DNA from: Candidatus Rifleibacteriota bacterium | Lineage (GTDB): Bacteria > Muiribacteriota > Ozemobacteria > Ozemobacterales > Ozemobacteraceae | Direction of reading: 5' to 3' | Assembly: GCA_015233155.1 (NCBI GenBank) | Contig: JADFYG010000023.1 | Span: 17,405 to 81,404, forward strand | DNA length: 64,000 nucleotides | Shown here: positions 9,037-18,589 of the stretch, piece by piece | How the letters are laid out: the number at the start of each line of letters is the position of its first letter | How positions within the stretch are numbered: the stretch's first letter is position 1 | Made by a program: the position numbers and the translations under genes | The notes under the pieces: generated by a model | Database searches by the model: none | What the model was told of the DNA's origin: nothing | The model's input: the letters and a program-made list of their open reading frames with translations, nothing else

Positions 9037-10515
9037 ATGACTACACTGAAAATAGAAATTTGTACATGGTCCAAAGCAGTTACCCCGGAAGGCTGGATTC
9101 TTCTTCCGGTAAGGCCGTCAGAGCAGAAACCCGTGGAGCCTCTGTCAGAAGATGTCTGTCTGCAACTGAATATTCCCGATACAGATTGGGCGTCAGAGGG
9201 CGATTCATGTCATACTGATTCTGATGGAATTGTCATTTTCAAGGCAGCTCCTATTTTGTACAAAGATGGAGTCGGGTCTTACAGTACATTGAACAGCGCC
9301 GGCGATGCGCTCGGACGCGGCTTGAAAGCGCTTTCAACGCGTAAAGTCAGGCATGCAGCTATTCTGATGCCTGAGATGGCGAGTGCTAAAACAGCGCTTG
9401 CGTCTTTATTACTTGGAATTCCGGACCTCGCGGCATTCGATGTTTCTCCCTTCAAGACACATGAAACTGAAAAGAAGATGGTGAAGATTCCCGAGATCAC
9501 ATTTGTGACGATGAAGGGGCGCGATTCAGCGGCGCTGCGTGCTCTTTTACATCGGATTCGCCTGATGTCAGAAGGCGTGAATTTTGCCCGGCGTCTCGTG
9601 GATGTCCCCGCCAACTGGTTAGGGCCCGCCGAACTTGCCGCCGAGGCCCGCACTCTCGAAAGTGATGGCATCCGGTTTTCCCTGCTCGGAAAACGAGATC
9701 TGGAAAAAATGGGTGGTTTGGCGGCTGTGGGTTCTGGAAGCAAGAAAGAACCATGTTTCATCATACTTGAACTAAACCCGGGAAAGAAATCTCCTCTTGT
9801 GTTGATTGGCAAAGGGGTAACTTTTGATTCCGGAGGGCTGAGTCTGAAAACCTCTCATGGCATGATCGACATGAAAAATGACATGGGAGGGGCGGCTGCC
9901 GTAATTGCTGCAATACGCACGCTTGCTCGTCTTGGATGTCGTAAACGGGTGATCGGACTCGTCCCGGCCGTCGAGAATATGCCCGATGGGGGAGCAATGA
10001 GACCAAGTGACGTCGTGAGAATGTATGACGGACAAACGGTTGAGATTTCAAATACCGATGCCGAGGGACGGCTGATTGTGGCGGATGCTCTTGCATATGC
10101 CGCAACGCTCCATCCTGAGTGGACCGTCGATATCGCGACACTTACCGGAGCCGTTGTAACCGCTCTTGGCCCGATGTTTACCGGTCTTTTTACTGACGAC
10201 AAAGGGCTCGAACAGGCGATTTGCCGGGCGTCAGAGCGTAGCGGAGAGAGGGTTTGGGGTCTGCCGTTGCACGTATGGTTCAGGGACGAGATGAAGAGTT
10301 TATTCGCCGATTGGAAGAACAGGGCCGGCACCGAGGGAGCGGCATCTCTCGCTGCAGCGTTTCTGCAGGCATTCGCGAAGGGGCGGTGGGCTCATCTCGA
10401 TATCGCTGGAAGTGTCTGGACAGACAAGGACCGGTCGTATTTTCCAAAGGGTCCTTCGGGGGTCGGTGTCAAACTGCTTGTTGAACTTGTTGAGGGAGCC
10501 GGATTTCATCAGTAA
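9037..10515 (+). CDS. pepA: Leucyl aminopeptidase (M17 family)
   Basis: Cytosolic two-metal aminopeptidase releasing N-terminal residues from peptides. The C-terminal catalytic half is fully conserved: GKGVTFDSGGLSLK (Lys and Asp ligands, residues about 258-271), MKNDMGGAAAV, and the signature NTDAEGRLIVADAL (about 339-352). The N-terminal macro-like domain (residues 1-160) is divergent, as usual. Length 492 is typical. GGGAGA lies 6 bases before the ATG. A moderately A/T-rich region upstream (8940-8990) probably holds its promoter, but I could not fix the boxes. Confidence 0.95.
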   Translation: MTTLKIEICTWSKAVTPEGWILLPVRPSEQKPVEPLSEDVCLQLNIPDTDWASEGDSCHTDSDGIVIFKAAPILYKDGVGSYSTLNSAGDALGRGLKALSTRKVRHAAILMPEMASAKTALASLLLGIPDLAAFDVSPFKTHETEKKMVKIPEITFVTMKGRDSAALRALLHRIRLMSEGVNFARRLVDVPANWLGPAELAAEARTLESDGIRFSLLGKRDLEKMGGLAAVGSGSKKEPCFIILELNPGKKSPLVLIGKGVTFDSGGLSLKTSHGMIDMKNDMGGAAAVIAAIRTLARLGCRKRVIGLVPAVENMPDGGAMRPSDVVRMYDGQTVEISNTDAEGRLIVADALAYAATLHPEWTVDIATLTGAVVTALGPMFTGLFTDDKGLEQAICRASERSGERVWGLPLHVWFRDEMKSLFADWKNRAGTEGAASLAAAFLQAFAKGRWAHLDIAGSVWTDKDRSYFPKGPSGVGVKLLVELVEGAGFHQ

Positions 10516-10588
10516 GGATATTTTAGCTCATAGAAGTCGCAAAATGATCCGATAACCTGGAAAAGACTGTCCAGGGAGGCGCCGGATC

Positions 10589-12445
10589 ATGTCGCTGAAA
10601 CCCTTCGTAAAACGTGCCATAGTCACTATTTTGTTTTTGGAAGTGGCCTTTTCGTTTGCCGGGTGTACCAATGCTAATTCAGTTCTGAACAGCAGCAATC
10701 CGCTTGGCTCTTCGGACTCGTCCACCTCCACCTCCGTCTCTACTTCCGTATACACTTCCACGTCTACAAATACGTATATCGGAAGCAGTACCTATCAGAT
10801 CAATACAGCTACGGGAACGGGCGGTTCCAGTCTGCCCGGGAACACCGTTCCAGTGCTGAATCTGAAAACGTCGGCTGATGTCGTCGGATACAGCGGGGCG
10901 GTAACTCTGACCGCCGAGGCTGTAGATCCGAATGGATACACCCTTACCTATTCATGGACTGCCTCCGATGGCGTTTTCATCAATCAGACTGTCAACAGTG
11001 CCACCTGGAAAGCCCCTGATCATATGGCGGATGTCGGGATCACCTGTACGGTTAGAAATACAAAAGGTGCACAGACGAGCAAAAATTACGTCATAAGCGT
11101 CGTTGGCGGCCGGAAATATCAGATAGAACTTGATGTTTCCCGTACCTCGATATATGCGAATAATTCCGGGGAAAATCTGAGCGGGTCCTGGCTTCCGCTT
11201 GCTCAGGCAAAAATATCGATGCCTGCATTAAATCAGACCCTTGTAACCGATCAGACCGGAAAAGTGTTGATCGATATAGATGGAGGGGCAAAAACGGCCA
11301 GCTCAACAGATGTCATCATTACATATCTCGACTGGGAAGTTCGCTTCAATACTGTTTTCACAAATGGAACTATTTTGCGAAGTGACGTAATCCAGTTTTA
11401 CCCGGGATATGATGGAGTGACCGTCGCGATGGGGCGCGGTGACTCATTTCAGAGTAAGCGTGGCGGAATCGAAGTATCAGCCGTCGAGGCAAAAAATGGT
11501 TTTACTTCGCCTGTCAGTGATTTCGCGGTAGAAGTCGGAAATTCTCTTGGAAATGGGGCATCCGGAGTAGCTTTCCTGAGCTCCAATACCGTCGGGGGAG
11601 ATGTGGGGTTCAAGGTCAGCAAAACTGGATACGCCGATCTTTCCGGTCTGACAATCCCAACGGCGCTGGATGCGGTGACCCTCGTTCAAGCGAAAATGTT
11701 ACCTGCCGGAAAGACATCGATAACAGACGCCTTTGTTTCCTGGAGCAGTCCTTTCTCCGGTCAGAGTGCGGTTCCAGTGATTGGTCCATTCACAATTGGT
11801 TTTGGTCAGCCCATGGAACAATCGACTATATTTCAGGACCTTGAAATGACTATTCAGGATGGGGCGGGAACTACGATCGTGGTGACCGGTGCTGATATCG
11901 ATCGTAGATTTCTGCTTCAATGGGATGGTCCGACTCTTCTGCACATGGCTCCGAAGTTTCCGCTCCAGCCGCTAAAACGTTACAGCATGTTGGTGAGCCG
12001 ATGGAATGCCCGAGCTGCTGATGGCCGGCTACTCAAGAATTACAGCGGAATGTTTGGGGTATTCACGACCGACGTAGATTCAGCTCCCGTGATTTCGGCA
12101 ACCCAGCCTCGTAACGGAGACACCGGCATCGGTAGGTCCGGGCCATTTGTGGTTAAGTTCGATCGGCCTATGGACACAACGACTCTTGCCACAAACCTGT
12201 TGATAGAGATTTCCGATATGGTGACCGGTTCGAAGCTCAGCGTTGACGGCAGTTCTCTTGCGACTGAATTTTCTGTGCTCTGGACCGAAGACGACACGCT
12301 GCTTTCACTCGTTCCGCGCCGCACTCTCAAATCGTCGCATTCGTATCTTGTGCGATTGACTCGCTCCGGGCTGAAATCCCGTACGGGAAAAGCCGCCAAT
12401 GGCCTGAATAATCTCTGGGGCCAGTTTACTACCGGAGAATTATAG
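10589..12445 (+). CDS. Lipoprotein with Ig-like (PKD-like and Big_5-like) domains
   Basis: The N terminus is a lipoprotein signal with lipobox SFAGC (Cys 26 region), then a Ser/Thr-rich linker of about 50 residues (STSTSVSTSVYTSTSTNTY). Residues about 85-155 form a PKD/Ig-like module (VTLTAEAVDPNGYTLTYSWTA). A central unassigned beta-rich segment follows. Two C-terminal repeats begin SAVPVIGPFTIGFGQPM and GIGRSGPFVVKFDRPM, each ending in a 'Y-x-L/M-V-x-R/L ... G' block; these are SbsA/Big_5 Ig-like domains. It is likely surface- or periplasm-exposed and adhesive or structural (inference). AGGGAGG lies about 9 bases before the ATG. No catalytic motif seen. Confidence 0.82.
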   Translation: MSLKPFVKRAIVTILFLEVAFSFAGCTNANSVLNSSNPLGSSDSSTSTSVSTSVYTSTSTNTYIGSSTYQINTATGTGGSSLPGNTVPVLNLKTSADVVGYSGAVTLTAEAVDPNGYTLTYSWTASDGVFINQTVNSATWKAPDHMADVGITCTVRNTKGAQTSKNYVISVVGGRKYQIELDVSRTSIYANNSGENLSGSWLPLAQAKISMPALNQTLVTDQTGKVLIDIDGGAKTASSTDVIITYLDWEVRFNTVFTNGTILRSDVIQFYPGYDGVTVAMGRGDSFQSKRGGIEVSAVEAKNGFTSPVSDFAVEVGNSLGNGASGVAFLSSNTVGGDVGFKVSKTGYADLSGLTIPTALDAVTLVQAKMLPAGKTSITDAFVSWSSPFSGQSAVPVIGPFTIGFGQPMEQSTIFQDLEMTIQDGAGTTIVVTGADIDRRFLLQWDGPTLLHMAPKFPLQPLKRYSMLVSRWNARAADGRLLKNYSGMFGVFTTDVDSAPVISATQPRNGDTGIGRSGPFVVKFDRPMDTTTLATNLLIEISDMVTGSKLSVDGSSLATEFSVLWTEDDTLLSLVPRRTLKSSHSYLVRLTRSGLKSRTGKAANGLNNLWGQFTTGEL

Positions 12446-12471
12446 GGTGCGTTTGAAAAAGATATCGAAAC

Positions 12472-13149
12472 TTATTTGATATCGTACTGGTAGAAATTCA
12501 CGTTCTTCATTCTTAATATAAGTTTTTTTGCATAATTAGGATCCGTGGCATAGCCGGCTTTTTGAAGCGCCAAGGCAAATGCATTCGGATCCTTTTTATA
12601 TTTCATGCAGTTCTTATATACGGGATTCTCACTTATCAGCTTACCGTGATCAATGATGCCTTCCGTCCATGTGTTATATTTTCTGAAATTGTCGTAAACC
12701 TTGACTTTCTTCCCTTTGATATACTCGGTGGTAAGCATTCTTACTGATCCGGCGGGTCCGGTTCCTTTGAATCCGAAAAGGTTTTTGGCACTTCCCATGG
12801 CACTTGCACCCCAGTTCGATTCAAGCGCGGCTTGCGCAAGTATGATAGAGGCGGGGACTCCCGTGGACCGCGAGGCTTCCTGGGCAAAAGGCCCGAAAAG
12901 TCGCGCAAATGCAGCTTCAGCCAGCTTTCCACCCTTCCATTCATTCAAACGCTGCGCCGCTGCAGAAGAAGAGTTGCTTGCGATCTTGTTCTTGATTACA
13001 CCGACAACGGTCTTTGGACTGCTATCAGAACTGCGTGAAGTTTTGCTTCCCGCCGGTGTCACATTGGAATCGTCAAAAGGCGTGGCCGCGAAACAAAGTG
13101 GCGAAGTAGCCATGCAAATGCCAAGAACTACTAATAATCGTTTTTTCAT
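12472..13149 (-). CDS. Secreted glucosaminidase (FlgJ/LytG-type muramidase domain)
   Basis: Signal peptide (KKRLLVVLGICMATSPLCFA), a Ser-rich linker, then a GH73-like domain of about 150 residues. The catalytic glutamate motif SIILAQAALESNWGASAMG and the downstream LFGFKG, YNTWTEGIIDHGKLI and YATDPNYAKKL blocks match N-acetylglucosaminidases that cut peptidoglycan. There is no SH3 or LysM anchor, so it probably diffuses in the periplasm. A longer frame runs to 13317, but GGAGG sits 9 bases before the ATG at 13149 and the signal peptide starts there. It is divergent from the next gene; the shared 166-base gap must hold both promoters. Confidence 0.9.
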   Translation of the reverse strand: MKKRLLVVLGICMATSPLCFAATPFDDSNVTPAGSKTSRSSDSSPKTVVGVIKNKIASNSSSAAAQRLNEWKGGKLAEAAFARLFGPFAQEASRSTGVPASIILAQAALESNWGASAMGSAKNLFGFKGTGPAGSVRMLTTEYIKGKKVKVYDNFRKYNTWTEGIIDHGKLISENPVYKNCMKYKKDPNAFALALQKAGYATDPNYAKKLILRMKNVNFYQYDIK

Positions 13150-13315
13150 AAATATGAACCTCCGAACCACTATCGTTTCAATTATACAGATTTTTTCAGC
13201 CTCTTTCCTGGATTTTTGTAGTTTCCTGAATTTATTTTGGCAAACTCTCCCTGTTTGGTAACCAAATGCCGATATTAAGAGGCAAAAGGTGTTTTCACCA
13301 TAAGAAGGAGGCAGC

Positions 13316-15265
13316 ATGCTACAACGGTTGCCGAGTTTTCATTTCTTGTCGCCTATGGAAGATCAGACACATCCATGGACGGCATATACCGGAAAACGCT
13401 CCGGTCACTTTGCCGGTTCTCTGGTACTTGCGGCTGTCATGATTCTTTCCTCGCTTCCAAGCGTCGAAGCAGGAGCCCTTTCCTGGCTTTCCGGAAAACT
13501 ATCCGATCGTGGGGAAAATCATGCAAAGTCCTCCATCTCTTCGAATTCCTCCGACTCATCGGCTTCTTCAGAGAAAGTTCCCTCTTTCTTCGCCGGGGAA
13601 CCAGAGGCTGATGTGACAGGACGGAATCTTGATTTGATGAAATTCGTGGAGTCGCACTGGGTACATGCGCGAAAAAATCTCGAAGCTGTCACCAATGGAA
13701 TAGATAGCAAGATTCAGATGAAAAAATGTTCTGACATCACCAGAAAGCTCTTTGTCATCATCACCCAGGATGCCCGTGAAAGCCTCAAAACCGCTGGTGC
13801 CGGGCTCACGGGACTGAATCAGGGAAATCGTGTGCTTGATGGCCTGCTGAACGAGATCAGTCGAATCGTTACCGCACCGAATCAGGAAACTCTTGCCGGT
13901 CTCGAGGCCGCTCTCGGCAGGGCGCGTGCAGCCAATGACGGCCAGGTTCGTATCACCCGTTCCTATCTTGCTGCAGCCGACGGTCTGATGGGGCTTGGGA
14001 ATGAGTCATACAGCACGCTCGAGTTGATTCCGACTCTTTCAATCGGACCGCTTGACCTGTATGTCTTGGGTGGTAAGACTTTAATGAAGCAGATTCAATC
14101 AAATGCGGAGGCCATGAAAGGCTTACTGCTCAATGTCCAGAATAGCTGCGAACAGATGGCCGCCGGTCTGGAAATGATGTCTACTACGCTGAAAAGCACA
14201 CTGCGGTTTTCGGATCACTTCGCCTATCGCCAGTTTCCGCTCGTGAATCTGCCGGTTCCTTCGCGGGAAAAGCTGTTCTCGCAAATAGGAACTCTGAAGA
14301 ACACCATGAAGGGTGTGGATAACACTATCGAAATAGGCACTTCGCAGACAAAAAATGCTGCGCAGCAGTTCAGCAATCTCATGGAAAACATGACGACCAA
14401 GATTCGTGACACGCTCCAGTATCAGACGGCAGTAGACATGGCATCAGGAAATCTGCCTCAGATATCGGGTTACGCACAAAACCAGGTTAATGGTTTATAC
14501 CAACGTACCAAGGAGAGCCTCTCTGAAACAAGACTCGCCATGGCAAAAGGAGCTCGCTCTGATGGAAATTCCTCAACTCCGCCTCGGATCGCTCTCGAAT
14601 CCGGAGCGGAAGCCTCAGCCAGAGCGGCTCAGCGCACATCAAGCGAACGTCTTCCCCTCTTCCTGCTCGGCGGCAAAAATGCAGCCCCTGAAAAAATAGC
14701 TGGAAACACGTCTGCGGGGACTTCTTCATCGCGTGAATCTTCAGACTCTTCTTCGGCCGGGAAAACCATGGTACTTTATAGTGAGAATGAGGAATCCATA
14801 CCGTCTGACGGAGGGCTGAGACCAGAAGAGGCCGCGATTTTGCAGAAGGAACTCGGTGGCCGGATGCCTTATATGGAGCTTGCAAAAGGCTCACAGTCCC
14901 CGGCGTCGCCACGTTCGCCATCTAAGTCGTCAGGTTCAAAGCGGCCACGACAGATTCCGGTGGAAGCAGCGCCAACTCCTGAGGCAACATTTGGTGATTC
15001 CGGAGACTCCTTCGTGGCTCCGAGCCATGGCGAAGACGGTATCGCGGAGTTTCTAAAGTCGAGTGATCCGATGCCTGCGCAGGCTTCCGGAAGGTTCGGC
15101 GGTGTCCCGGAGGGCACTCCATCCCCGGCAGTGCCCGGCGACAGTCAGGATGTGGAGCTCATGCGTATGGAAAACGGCTCCGGCATTGCGGAAACCAGCG
15201 ATTTATTGCCGATGTTGCGTCTCGATGATTCCACGAACGCCCCGGAGTCACGCGGAGACCGCTGA
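13316..15265 (+). CDS. Secreted coiled-coil protein of unknown function
   Basis: I do not recognise a family. A 35-residue cytoplasmic-like start is followed by a hydrophobic export segment (SLVLAAVMILSSLPSVEA), a Ser-rich linker (SSISSNSSDSSASS) and a long alpha-helical region (residues about 95-400) with many Gln/Asn, Leu and Met, suggesting a helical bundle or coiled coil. The last 220 residues are low-complexity, Ser/Pro/Gly-rich and probably disordered (SPASPRSPSKSSGSKRPR). AAGGAGG lies 6 bases before the ATG. It is divergent from the glucosaminidase and ends in a strong terminator. A cell-envelope role is an inference from export alone. Confidence 0.75.
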   Translation: MLQRLPSFHFLSPMEDQTHPWTAYTGKRSGHFAGSLVLAAVMILSSLPSVEAGALSWLSGKLSDRGENHAKSSISSNSSDSSASSEKVPSFFAGEPEADVTGRNLDLMKFVESHWVHARKNLEAVTNGIDSKIQMKKCSDITRKLFVIITQDARESLKTAGAGLTGLNQGNRVLDGLLNEISRIVTAPNQETLAGLEAALGRARAANDGQVRITRSYLAAADGLMGLGNESYSTLELIPTLSIGPLDLYVLGGKTLMKQIQSNAEAMKGLLLNVQNSCEQMAAGLEMMSTTLKSTLRFSDHFAYRQFPLVNLPVPSREKLFSQIGTLKNTMKGVDNTIEIGTSQTKNAAQQFSNLMENMTTKIRDTLQYQTAVDMASGNLPQISGYAQNQVNGLYQRTKESLSETRLAMAKGARSDGNSSTPPRIALESGAEASARAAQRTSSERLPLFLLGGKNAAPEKIAGNTSAGTSSSRESSDSSSAGKTMVLYSENEESIPSDGGLRPEEAAILQKELGGRMPYMELAKGSQSPASPRSPSKSSGSKRPRQIPVEAAPTPEATFGDSGDSFVAPSHGEDGIAEFLKSSDPMPAQASGRFGGVPEGTPSPAVPGDSQDVELMRMENGSGIAETSDLLPMLRLDDSTNAPESRGDR

Positions 15266-15277
15266 TTCTTCCTTTAT

Positions 15278-15316
15278 ATAGCAGAAAGCCCGCCTTAACG
15301 GCGGGCTTTCTGCTAT
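15278..15316. terminator. Strong rho-independent-like hairpin
   Basis: A 17-bp perfect stem, ATAGCAGAAAGCCCGCC with its complement, encloses the 5-base loop TTAAC, 12 bases past the stop of the preceding gene. It carries an internal CTTTCTGCTAT end in place of a pure T run. Confidence 0.85.
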
Positions 15317-15438
15317 GCGGATAACATTAAGTTCATCTAATAATTCAATTTCCGCTAGGCATTGGCAAAAAGTCATGATAGACTTGCCAGGAGCGTTATT
15401 GCGCTCAATTACAGGCCGCTTCCGGGAGGCACGCTGAA

Positions 15439-16419
15439 ATGTCATATCCAACACATAGACCCCGTCGGCTTCGTGGAGATGCCCGTCTACGGAACATAGT
15501 CCGGGAGACGAGGCTTTCTCCTGAGAATTTCATCTATCCGCTTTTCGTAGAAGAGGAACTGAAAGAAGCTGTGCCCATAAGTGCAATGCCCGGTCAGTCC
15601 CGCTGGCCGGTAGCTGAGATCATTCGTCCTGTCGAAGAGGCATTTGCCGCGGGAGTTCGATCCTTTCTGTTTTTCGGTTCGCCCGATCGCAAAGATCGCA
15701 CCGGAACCGCTGCACATGCCTCGGATGGTTGCGTGCAACGTGCATTGGAACTTATCAAGAAGCGTCTTCCTGAGGCACTCCTGATAACCGATGTATGCTT
15801 ATGCGCATACACTGATCATGGTCACTGTGGAGTTCCAGGTCCCGATGGAACAATTCTCAACGATGAGACGTTACCTCACCTTTGTGAAATGGCTCTTTCG
15901 CATGTTCGCGCCGGTGCCGACATTGTTGCCCCATCAGACATGATGGACGGACGCATCGGAGCAATGCGAGCGACCCTTGATATAGACGGTTTTTCACATA
16001 TCCCGATCATGTCCTATGCAGCAAAGTTCGCCTCGAGTTTCTATGGACCGTTCCGCGAAGCCGCGCATTCGGCACCGCAGTTCGGTGACCGACGCACCTA
16101 TCAGATGGATGTCGCGAACGCGCGCGAAGCACTGATGGAAATGGAACTCGATTTCGACGAGGGCGCCGATATTTTAATGGTCAAGCCGGCCATGACCGCT
16201 CTCGATATATTGCGGGTAGCGCGTGATCGCTTCCCATGCCCACTTGCGGCATACCAGGTTTCCGGAGAATACTCGATGATCAAAGCTGCGGCTGCGAACG
16301 GCTGGCTCGACGAAAAAAGCGCGATGCTCGAAAGTCTGCTCTCTATCAAGCGCGCAGGTGCCGATCTGATTCTCACGTATTTTGCCACGGAAGCGTCAAA
16401 GGCATTGAAACAATCATGA
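15439..16419 (+). CDS. hemB: Porphobilinogen synthase (delta-aminolevulinate dehydratase)
   Basis: Condenses two 5-aminolevulinate molecules to porphobilinogen. The zinc-type cysteine site DVCLCAYTDHGHCG lies at about residues 118-131. The two active-site lysines are in SYAAKFASSFYGPFREA (Lys 196) and ILMVKPAMTALD (Lys 249). RPRRLRGDARLRNIVRET is the standard N-terminal arm. Length 326 is normal. GGGAGG precedes the ATG. It heads a five-gene heme operon: the next gene starts within its stop codon (ATGA overlap). Confidence 0.97.
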   Translation: MSYPTHRPRRLRGDARLRNIVRETRLSPENFIYPLFVEEELKEAVPISAMPGQSRWPVAEIIRPVEEAFAAGVRSFLFFGSPDRKDRTGTAAHASDGCVQRALELIKKRLPEALLITDVCLCAYTDHGHCGVPGPDGTILNDETLPHLCEMALSHVRAGADIVAPSDMMDGRIGAMRATLDIDGFSHIPIMSYAAKFASSFYGPFREAAHSAPQFGDRRTYQMDVANAREALMEMELDFDEGADILMVKPAMTALDILRVARDRFPCPLAAYQVSGEYSMIKAAAANGWLDEKSAMLESLLSIKRAGADLILTYFATEASKALKQS

Positions 16420-17540
16420 CATCCAATTCTTCTGTTCCTGTTCGCCCGTTATCTCTTCTTGCCTGGGAAACCACACGCGCATGCCCCTTGTCCTGCCGTC
16501 ACTGTCGTGCTTCAGCAGTCTGCGAACGTGGTCCCGATGAATTGACCACGGAGGAGGGCAAAAAACTGCTTCTCGAAGCGGCAAAGCTCGGGCCACGCGT
16601 CATCGCTATCCTGAGTGGTGGTGAACCCCTCTTGCGGCCTGATCTCGAAGAGCTTGCCGCTGCCGGGACTGCCGCTGGAATGACGGTCGTGGTTTCCGGA
16701 AACGATGGTGATTTGTTTACCGATGCACGCATTGCTTCGCTTAAAACGGCGGGCGTTCGTCGTTTCAGTTTCAGCATCCATAATGCGACCGAGGCCGGTC
16801 ATGATGCATTCACTGGGCGACCAGGTACTCTCAAGGGTGCAATCGCGGCATTCGGGCGTTTGAAAGCTGCGGGAATGGGCTTCCAAATCAACACTACCGT
16901 GCTTCCCGAGAATCAGGACCAGCTCGATCGTTTGTTTGCGCGTGTTCAGGAGTGGGGAGCATCCGCCTGGCATCTTTTTTTTACGGTTCCTACGGGGCGC
17001 GCTCTGGAATTAGGTGGTTCAGAGCTCGATCCGGCTTCGACGGAACACGTTCTTCGTTGGATTGCCGATGCCGAGGATTCCGGAAAGATTCCAATGAAAG
17101 TGACCTGCGCTCCGCAGTATGCCAGGATTCGCGCCCAGAGAGCCGCATCCGGAGCACCTGCTTCCGCCAAACCTTCCGCTACCGGACACCCTCATGGACA
17201 TGGTCATGGTTCCGGTCACCCTCAAAACCAGGGGCGAGGCTGCATGGCAGGAGATGGTTTTGCATTCGTCAGCAGCACAGGCGATGTAAAGCCCTGCGGG
17301 TATTTCGATCTGATTGCCGGAAATGTCAGACAGACGCCATTCGATGAGATTTACCTCAATTCACCCCTGTTGTCGAAAGTGCGGGATATCGAGCATCTGA
17401 GCGGTCCATGCGGGGAGTGTGGATTCAGAAATCGTTGCGGCGGTTGTCGTGCCAGGGCTTATGCCCGAACCGGTGACCCGTTGGCAACCGATGAAAGCTG
17501 CGCTCTTGCGAAAGCGCGTTCGCGGGAAACATCCCGTTAG
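16416..17540 (+). CDS. ahbD: Radical SAM heme synthase AhbD (Fe-coproporphyrin III decarboxylase)
   Basis: The radical-SAM cluster motif is CPLSCRHC (Cys 23, 27, 30) inside LSLLAWETTRACPLSCRHCR, the AhbD/NirJ-type opening. The C-terminal SPASM-like region has GCMAGDGFAFVS, VKPCGYFDLIAGNVR and CGECGFRNRCGGCRARAY for the auxiliary cluster. In the siroheme pathway AhbD converts Fe-coproporphyrin III to heme b by oxidative decarboxylation of two propionates. AhbC/NirJ (deacetylase) is the alternative; the LAWE..R...HCRA opening favours AhbD. A His/Gly-rich insert (HPHGHGHGSGH, residues about 256-266) sits just before the auxiliary cluster and is unusual. Start is the ATGA overlap with hemB; a longer frame to 16236 lies inside hemB. 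Confidence 0.88.
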   Translation: MTSNSSVPVRPLSLLAWETTRACPLSCRHCRASAVCERGPDELTTEEGKKLLLEAAKLGPRVIAILSGGEPLLRPDLEELAAAGTAAGMTVVVSGNDGDLFTDARIASLKTAGVRRFSFSIHNATEAGHDAFTGRPGTLKGAIAAFGRLKAAGMGFQINTTVLPENQDQLDRLFARVQEWGASAWHLFFTVPTGRALELGGSELDPASTEHVLRWIADAEDSGKIPMKVTCAPQYARIRAQRAASGAPASAKPSATGHPHGHGHGSGHPQNQGRGCMAGDGFAFVSSTGDVKPCGYFDLIAGNVRQTPFDEIYLNSPLLSKVRDIEHLSGPCGECGFRNRCGGCRARAYARTGDPLATDESCALAKARSRETSR

Positions 17541-17582
17541 AGGGGCTTAAACCACCCCGGCACACAAGAAAGGACCACAGGA

Positions 17583-18026
17583 ATGGACGAAAAAGATCGT
17601 GAGATCATTCGACTGCTTCAAAAGGGATTACCTCTGACGCCTGAACCATTCAAGGAGTTGGGAGACAAGCTTTGGATCGATGAAACATCGGTCATTTCCA
17701 GATTGGCGCGTATGCGTCAGGAAGGAGTTATCCGCCATTTCGGAGCATTTTTTGACAGCAAGCGGCTTGGCAGATCCGGAGCGCTTGCTGCTATGACTTT
17801 GCCTGAAGACAAGATCGAAAAGGTCGCGGCGGTAATCAACGCATTTCCGGGAGTCACGCACAATTACGTTCGTGAGGGCACGCCAAATATCTGGTTTACG
17901 TTGAATGCTGCAAATGATGATGAGCGTGCAAAGATGGCGGCTGAAATAAGTGCGGCGGCTGACGGTGCAAGGGTAGATCTGTTTCCGACGAAACGCATGT
18001 TCAAGGTTATGGTGAACCTGGACTGA
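17583..18026 (+). CDS. ahbA: Siroheme decarboxylase subunit AhbA
   Basis: Lrp/AsnC-like protein of 147 residues: an N-terminal winged helix (DEKDREIIRLLQKG ... VISRLARMRQEGVIRHFGA) and a C-terminal ferredoxin-like domain with FPGVTHNYVREGTPNIWFT. The VTHNY-R-N-WFT block is the AhbA/NirD-type substrate-site signature; AhbA pairs with AhbB to decarboxylate siroheme to 12,18-didecarboxysiroheme. It lies 42 bases after ahbD and 86 before ahbB. Assignment of A versus B rests on THNY here and SHCY in the next gene. A DNA-binding regulator role is possible for this fold but unlikely given the operon. Confidence 0.88.
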   Translation: MDEKDREIIRLLQKGLPLTPEPFKELGDKLWIDETSVISRLARMRQEGVIRHFGAFFDSKRLGRSGALAAMTLPEDKIEKVAAVINAFPGVTHNYVREGTPNIWFTLNAANDDERAKMAAEISAAADGARVDLFPTKRMFKVMVNLD

Positions 18027-18112
18027 GTTCATAACTGGGAAACCAGAACATCGCCGTATAATCATCGCAGCGAACCACAACGGCAGGACTGAACGGAAAA
18101 CGAGGCTTATAT

Positions 18113-18589
18113 ATGGATTCCACCGATCAAAAGCTAATGAGTGAACTTCAGGAAGAACTGAAGCTTGAACGGCGCCCTTTTCTGCGCATTGCCAAAAATC
18201 TTGGACTGACTGAAGAAGAAGTTTTGTCACGCATAGATAATCTTCTAAAGCAAGGGTTGATCAGGCGATTGGGATTGGCAGTTAAACCCGAAAAGCTTGG
18301 GCACACGACAAACGTGATGATTGCCTGGAACGTGCCGGAGGAAAAAATGGAAGAGGTCGGCGCGGCTTTGGCGGGTTTTTCAGAGATTTCTCACTGCTAC
18401 GAGCGGGACACACCCCCTGACTGGAAGCATCGCCTGTTCACTATGATCCATGCCAGAAGCGAAGAGCAGTTGCAGAACATTATTCAACAGGTGAAGGACC
18501 GCTTTGACATCGACGATTACAGATTGTTCAGATCACTTCGCGAGTTGAAGAAGGCCTCATTGAAAATTTTCCCGGAGGCGGAGAAATGA
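18113..18589 (+). CDS. ahbB: Siroheme decarboxylase subunit AhbB
   Basis: Second Lrp/AsnC-like subunit (158 residues). Winged-helix half: DQKLMSELQEELKLERRPF ... VLSRIDNLLKQGLIRRLG; ferredoxin-like half: FSEISHCYERDTPPDWKHRLFTMIHARS, the SHCY-R plus LFTMIH signature of AhbB. The histidine and arginine of this block line the siroheme carboxylate site in known complexes. Ends with an ATGA overlap into hemL (GGAGGCGGAG just before it), so both are translated together. Confidence 0.88.
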   Translation: MDSTDQKLMSELQEELKLERRPFLRIAKNLGLTEEEVLSRIDNLLKQGLIRRLGLAVKPEKLGHTTNVMIAWNVPEEKMEEVGAALAGFSEISHCYERDTPPDWKHRLFTMIHARSEEQLQNIIQQVKDRFDIDDYRLFRSLRELKKASLKIFPEAEK

